Shown: piece after piece, positions 60,301 to 64,000 of the stretch | Layout: every line of letters begins with the position of its first letter | Numbering within the stretch: the stretch's first letter is position 1 | Origin: Paramarasmius palmivorus | Lineage: Eukaryota; Basidiomycota; Agaricomycetes; Agaricales; Marasmiaceae | Assembly: GCA_037176845.1 (NCBI GenBank) | Contig: JAYKXP010000076.1 | Location: 1-64,000 of the forward strand | Length of the DNA stretch: 64,000 nucleotides | Direction of reading: 5' to 3' | The notes under the pieces: generated by a model | What the model was told of the DNA's origin: nothing | Databases searched by the model: none | Seen by the model: the letters and a program-made list of their open reading frames with translations, nothing else | Made by a program: the position numbers and the translations under genes

Positions 60301-63300
60301 GTAAAAAGCGCCCACGCAATGACTCGAGTGAAAGAGTCCGATGGAGTCAGGGAGCGGGAGGAGGCAGGGTACAAGACAGAGTAACAGAAGCCACCACTGG
60401 CAAACGGTTCAGTTCGTTGAATGAGAGTCGGGTGAGAGTTGTTCCTCACTGAGAAACGCCAACGAATCCCTCGGCCCGGCATGTCCCGACTCCCGACCTT
60501 CTTCCACGTGACACAGATGACCTCATTCTGAATCCTTGGCAGTCTCTTCGACGATTAACCCTTTCCATTTCTCCTCATCTTCAGATGCCAAACCTTCAAG
60601 CCCAGCCTCAAGTCTCTGGATCCTGAACCAGGGGAATGTGTTGAAACGAACCAGCAAACTTTCTACGTCACTTTTCACGTCAAGGAACCCTAAAAGTCGT
60701 ACTATTCTCAGGTGAACACACAGACACGCATAGACAATCTGGAGGACGGAAATGAGATCGCGGGGTCCAGGGGAAAGAGGAGGTATATTGACTTGACAAT
60801 GAGATCGCAGGGAGGTCCAGGTTTAGCGTCATCGTACGATGATGATAGTCCATGGAAATGAAAATGGTGCGTTTCTGGTGTGTTTCGCAGCTTGGTATCT
60901 AGCGCTGACGCTCAGGCCACAGGATTCGGTCTCACAAGGTCAAGTGGAGTAGAAAGTCTTCCTTCCAGAGCCTCAGCTTGCGTCTGCTGTAGTGACGCAA
61001 CTCGTCCGGACATCGATTTCGAATCACCTCTTTCCCCAGGACCGTGATCTCCGTCGATGGAAGGAAATGGCCAGGGCACTCGCTATCGATCTCACTAAAT
61101 GTCCTCAAGTAATTATGTCGTACGATAATAATCATAATCAAACCATGGTTCGACTTGACGGTTGCTCCTGAAAACACGTTCGACTGCCATATGAAAAACC
61201 GAATCGTATCATGTCCTATAATCGAATTTCGGGCTGGCCATAACCCAAAACACATTCGCGTTCGCGTTCACATTATCACCTGCCTACATAATAATTATCG
61301 TCTCATCTCATAAAGGCAACAGGCTAGAAAAACTGGAGATTAGTTATTCCTTAGCCTAAGCCTTGTGATTTTCCTCGGTATCTCATTTTTCGGTATTCCA
61401 ATGCCTCATGAAATTCGAATCCACTTTTATGCGCACGCATGATTGGCTCACAGGTGGTTCAATAAATTTTCTTGCACTTTCCACTACATTTCCACTTTCT
61501 TTTCGGAGGCATGGGGCTAGCTTGAAAAATCGAAAATCAGAAAAATTAAAACGCCGGATGCCAGGAACGTATACGAGTGCGGGGAAATGACCGACCAACG
61601 TCATTGGAATTACAGAAAAAAATGTACGTCACTCGTTTTCATTCTCGAAGGTATAAGAAGAGTAGATAACGAGCTGCAGAAACGAGGAAGAGCTATTCCT
61701 GGTATGTACGCCTTATCCTCCTTAGGGCCGATGGATGCGAGGATAAGAGACCGAATAACCGAACATGAGCAAGCTGTCTTTCAGAGCACGGTTCGAGTTC
61801 AGGAGGGGATGTGGAGACTTGGAGTGTATACCGACCTGTTAGCTGTAAGTCTTCTAGCTGCTTCTACGTGCTGTATGAACGACAGGAAGTTCTGCAGCTT
61901 GTAGAACATCACATCAAACAGCGCCGCTGTACTCCCGACGTCTATACATATTGCTGTTGACCTAGAAAACACGAGACTCATGCTGAGGACGCTACCGCTG
62001 TTGCTGTAGTTTAGATGTAGAATGTCGACTCAGAGTATTCAAAGTTCAGAGCAGCTACTTACTGCTAAAAATTCACTTTCAGAACGGTTCATCTTTATTG
62101 TCGCGTGCAACCGTGAGCCAATGAAAACCTTCCTCTCCTTGACGTCACCTCATTCGTTCGCGTCCTCTTCCGATAACTCCAGCCCATGTCATCCCACCTT
62201 ACGCGTCAACTATGTTCCTGATTCTCCAGTCCTGCCTCCCGCCTCCCGATATGGCCCGTCGCTGCGACTCGGATGTCCTGCGAGTGATGGAGGAAGTGAT
62301 GACTCAAATACGGTTTGTCAAAAACTCAATCCCTCAACTTCCAAGCTTCCGAAGACTCTTGATGTGGAAAAGGTGTGGAAAGAGTGGGCGCCCGGCGCTG
62401 CGAGTTGCGAGGGGAACTGCGAATCCGTCGGATATCAATTGTCATACACCCACTCGGGCTCGGTCAGCAATTGCTGCTAAAGTGTCGACTCATGATTTCT
62501 CGGGATATCGATATATAATTATAATCTTACTGTACTGGAATACTCTGACTCGGTTGTCTAAGTAAGCATCTTCTGAAAGTCTCAGTCAGCCCCACGAGAG
62601 GCAGCGCAACCGCTGGAACATTCCTCTGACTCGTTTTCTGGGAGTTTCTAGCCTAGGTCAGCTGGTCCTCGCAAGTCGTGGAACTTGGACGTTCAACAAG
62701 CGCAGCCACTGCGGTCGTCAGGGGACACGGGACAAGACACGTATGTATATAGACTGTGTGCGAACCTATATGCGATTGAATTCGAATTCAACCAATGACC
62801 ATTGCCAGGAACGGATAACAAGACGCCCGAGGCGTGCTTCCAGTTCATCTGCAGAGCAGGCCTTGAACATGAGACTCTGACTCTTGACTCTGAGATGTTA
62901 TATGAAGGCTAATAAAAGCTAGTCTGAGAACCGAAGACACACTCCACAGGAGATCCTCGGTGGTCCTTGTTCACCAGTACAAGAGCTGAGCGCTGAGAGA
63001 CCTCGGGAATTCCCATGCTCACAAGCGTCACGCTCATGTTCGTGTCCTTGTTTAGAGTCTTTGGTTGAATTGACCAAGTTCACGCGCAGCAAAGACAAGG
63101 TAGTTCGTCAAAACATCGTCGTCGTATTCATCGAAAATCTGTATCTAGTCTACCTATCGTAGCTAGCTAATGCAAGTCCTCTAGACTTGTAATGTGAGGA
63201 AGAGAGAGAGAAAAAGGCAAGTAGAAATACATGTGGAAATGCGAATGCGAATCATAAGAAAGTGTGATGAACGTGGATGTGGATGTGTACAAATGCAAGC

Positions 63301-63515
63301 AGGCATAACAAAGTCGAGAGTAAACAGAAATACAATCAATCGTTCTGTTCATGAGTCGAGGGGTATGGGTATAGCCAGGGTCCTAATGACCGGCGGCGCG
63401 AGGCTCTGGGATGGAACCCCAGTGGTGGTGGTGGCGGTTGAACGGCAGCGAAGCCCAAAAGACGTGTGTATCGCATATGCGTTGGTTGGTTGGTGAGAAA
63501 CCCCCTCTACCTCTT
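57303..63515. other. Region without recognised genes
   Basis: 6.2 kb with scattered short open frames (up to about 160 codons) on both strands; none shows a known motif or a convincing set of spliced exons. Before the transposon arrived this stretch was continuous with the gene-poor region left of 45180, so the element landed inside a gene-poor segment of about 14 kb. No RNA gene, LTR or inverted repeat was found by reading. Confidence 0.45.
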
Positions 63516-64000
63516 CTACCTTTTCAACGCCTCCTTGACTCTCCTCTGCGCTCGGAAAACACCAAACCGCACGCTAAGAGACATTGCGTGCCATTGCTTC
63601 TTCATCGCCTCACCGCAAGTCGCTTGGGACTGTGGCTGCGACTTTTCCTTGGTAGGAACGGAAACGTCGGCTTCCTCGTCTTCATCATCCTGGAAGTTGT
63701 CCTGGGATGAGAAGGGGTGAACGTGCTCTGGCCATAGGCGCTTTGTGAGCTTGTGGTGATGATGACAATGGGGAAGATCAGAATCTGAGAGTGTGGCGTT
63801 GTATGAACGCGGTGTCGATGGACCACTAGACGCGGCAGTCGTCGTCGACGTGTAAGACGAACTCGTCGATGGTGGTGTGAGTGATGAAGAGTAAGTGTTT
63901 GTCGACGTTACTGTGTTTTCGCGTCTCCTCCGACGTGTAGATACGTGGTGGTATGTGGGCGATGAAGAAGGAAACTCGTCATCTTCTGCACCGTCGTTGT
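63516..64000 (-). CDS. C-terminal part of a Ser/Thr-rich hypothetical protein (5' end beyond window)
   Basis: One frame is open from the window edge to the stop at 63516-63518, about 160 residues. It starts NDGAEDDEFPSSSPTYHHVS, contains RRRRR, then a long Ser/Thr stretch, a His cluster (HCHHHH), an acidic patch (FQDDEDEEADV) and ends in a more conserved-looking helical segment, KKQWHAMSLSVRFGVFRAQR. The composition is like that of regulatory or membrane-associated fungal proteins with a disordered tail; no family can be named. The opposite-strand frames over it are shadows. Confidence 0.6.
   Translation of the reverse strand, partial: NDGAEDDEFPSSSPTYHHVSTRRRRRENTVTSTNTYSSSLTPPSTSSSYTSTTTAASSGPSTPRSYNATLSDSDLPHCHHHHKLTKRLWPEHVHPFSSQDNFQDDEDEEADVSVPTKEKSQPQSQATCGEAMKKQWHAMSLSVRFGVFRAQRRVKEALKR

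Overview
The window looks like genomic DNA of an agaricomycete (mushroom-forming) fungus. Genes are split by many short (about 48-60 nt) GT-AG introns. Families seen here that are typical of that class include NACHT STAND proteins, F-box/zinc-ribbon proteins, seven-helix DUF6534-like membrane proteins, alpha-kinases and an integrase-core family. All exon models below were built by eye from splice signals and reading frame; no search or alignment program was run.

The main object is a large DNA transposon present twice. The copy at 45187-57296 is complete: 12,110 bp, 27-bp terminal inverted repeats (one mismatch) and a 6-bp target duplication GAGTCT. The copy at 1-8948 has its right end in the window, and its left about 3.1 kb lies beyond the window edge. 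Both carry, left to right: a minus-strand gene with a putative 2OG-Fe(II) dioxygenase-like fold and, seen only in the complete copy, a C-terminal chromodomain; a 36-bp perfect inverted repeat; about seven 160-bp tandem repeats; a minus-strand DDE integrase of 507 residues; and, divergently across 185 bp, an intact 787-residue alpha-kinase. I know of no described element with this gene set. The copies appear identical from 1411 to 8948 (49759 to 57296), but left of that they differ by dense 1-3 base indels that look like uncorrected read errors.

Between the copies (8949-45180) lies ordinary, moderately gene-dense DNA to about 37.5 kb. In order: a predicted fusion of a cysteine-less peroxiredoxin domain with an MLKL-like helical bundle and a Cys/His-rich segment (11330-14781); a NACHT gene (15418-19040) broken by a 1,552-bp gag-only LTR element with identical LTRs; an F-box protein; an MFS sugar transporter; indoleamine 2,3-dioxygenase; an HNH-nuclease-like protein; a secreted endonuclease/exonuclease/phosphatase-fold protein with a jacalin-like lectin domain; a DUF6534-like membrane protein; a tripeptidyl-aminopeptidase-like alpha/beta hydrolase with an apparent 1-base frameshift; and an AT-hook protein. 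From 37.5 to 45.2 kb, and from 57.3 to 63.5 kb, I recognise no genes. The right edge holds the C-terminal part of one more gene.

The housekeeping genes show no shared pathway. The transposon genes probably act together: integrase for movement, with the kinase and the chromodomain/dioxygenase protein as accessory cargo. That last point is inference.
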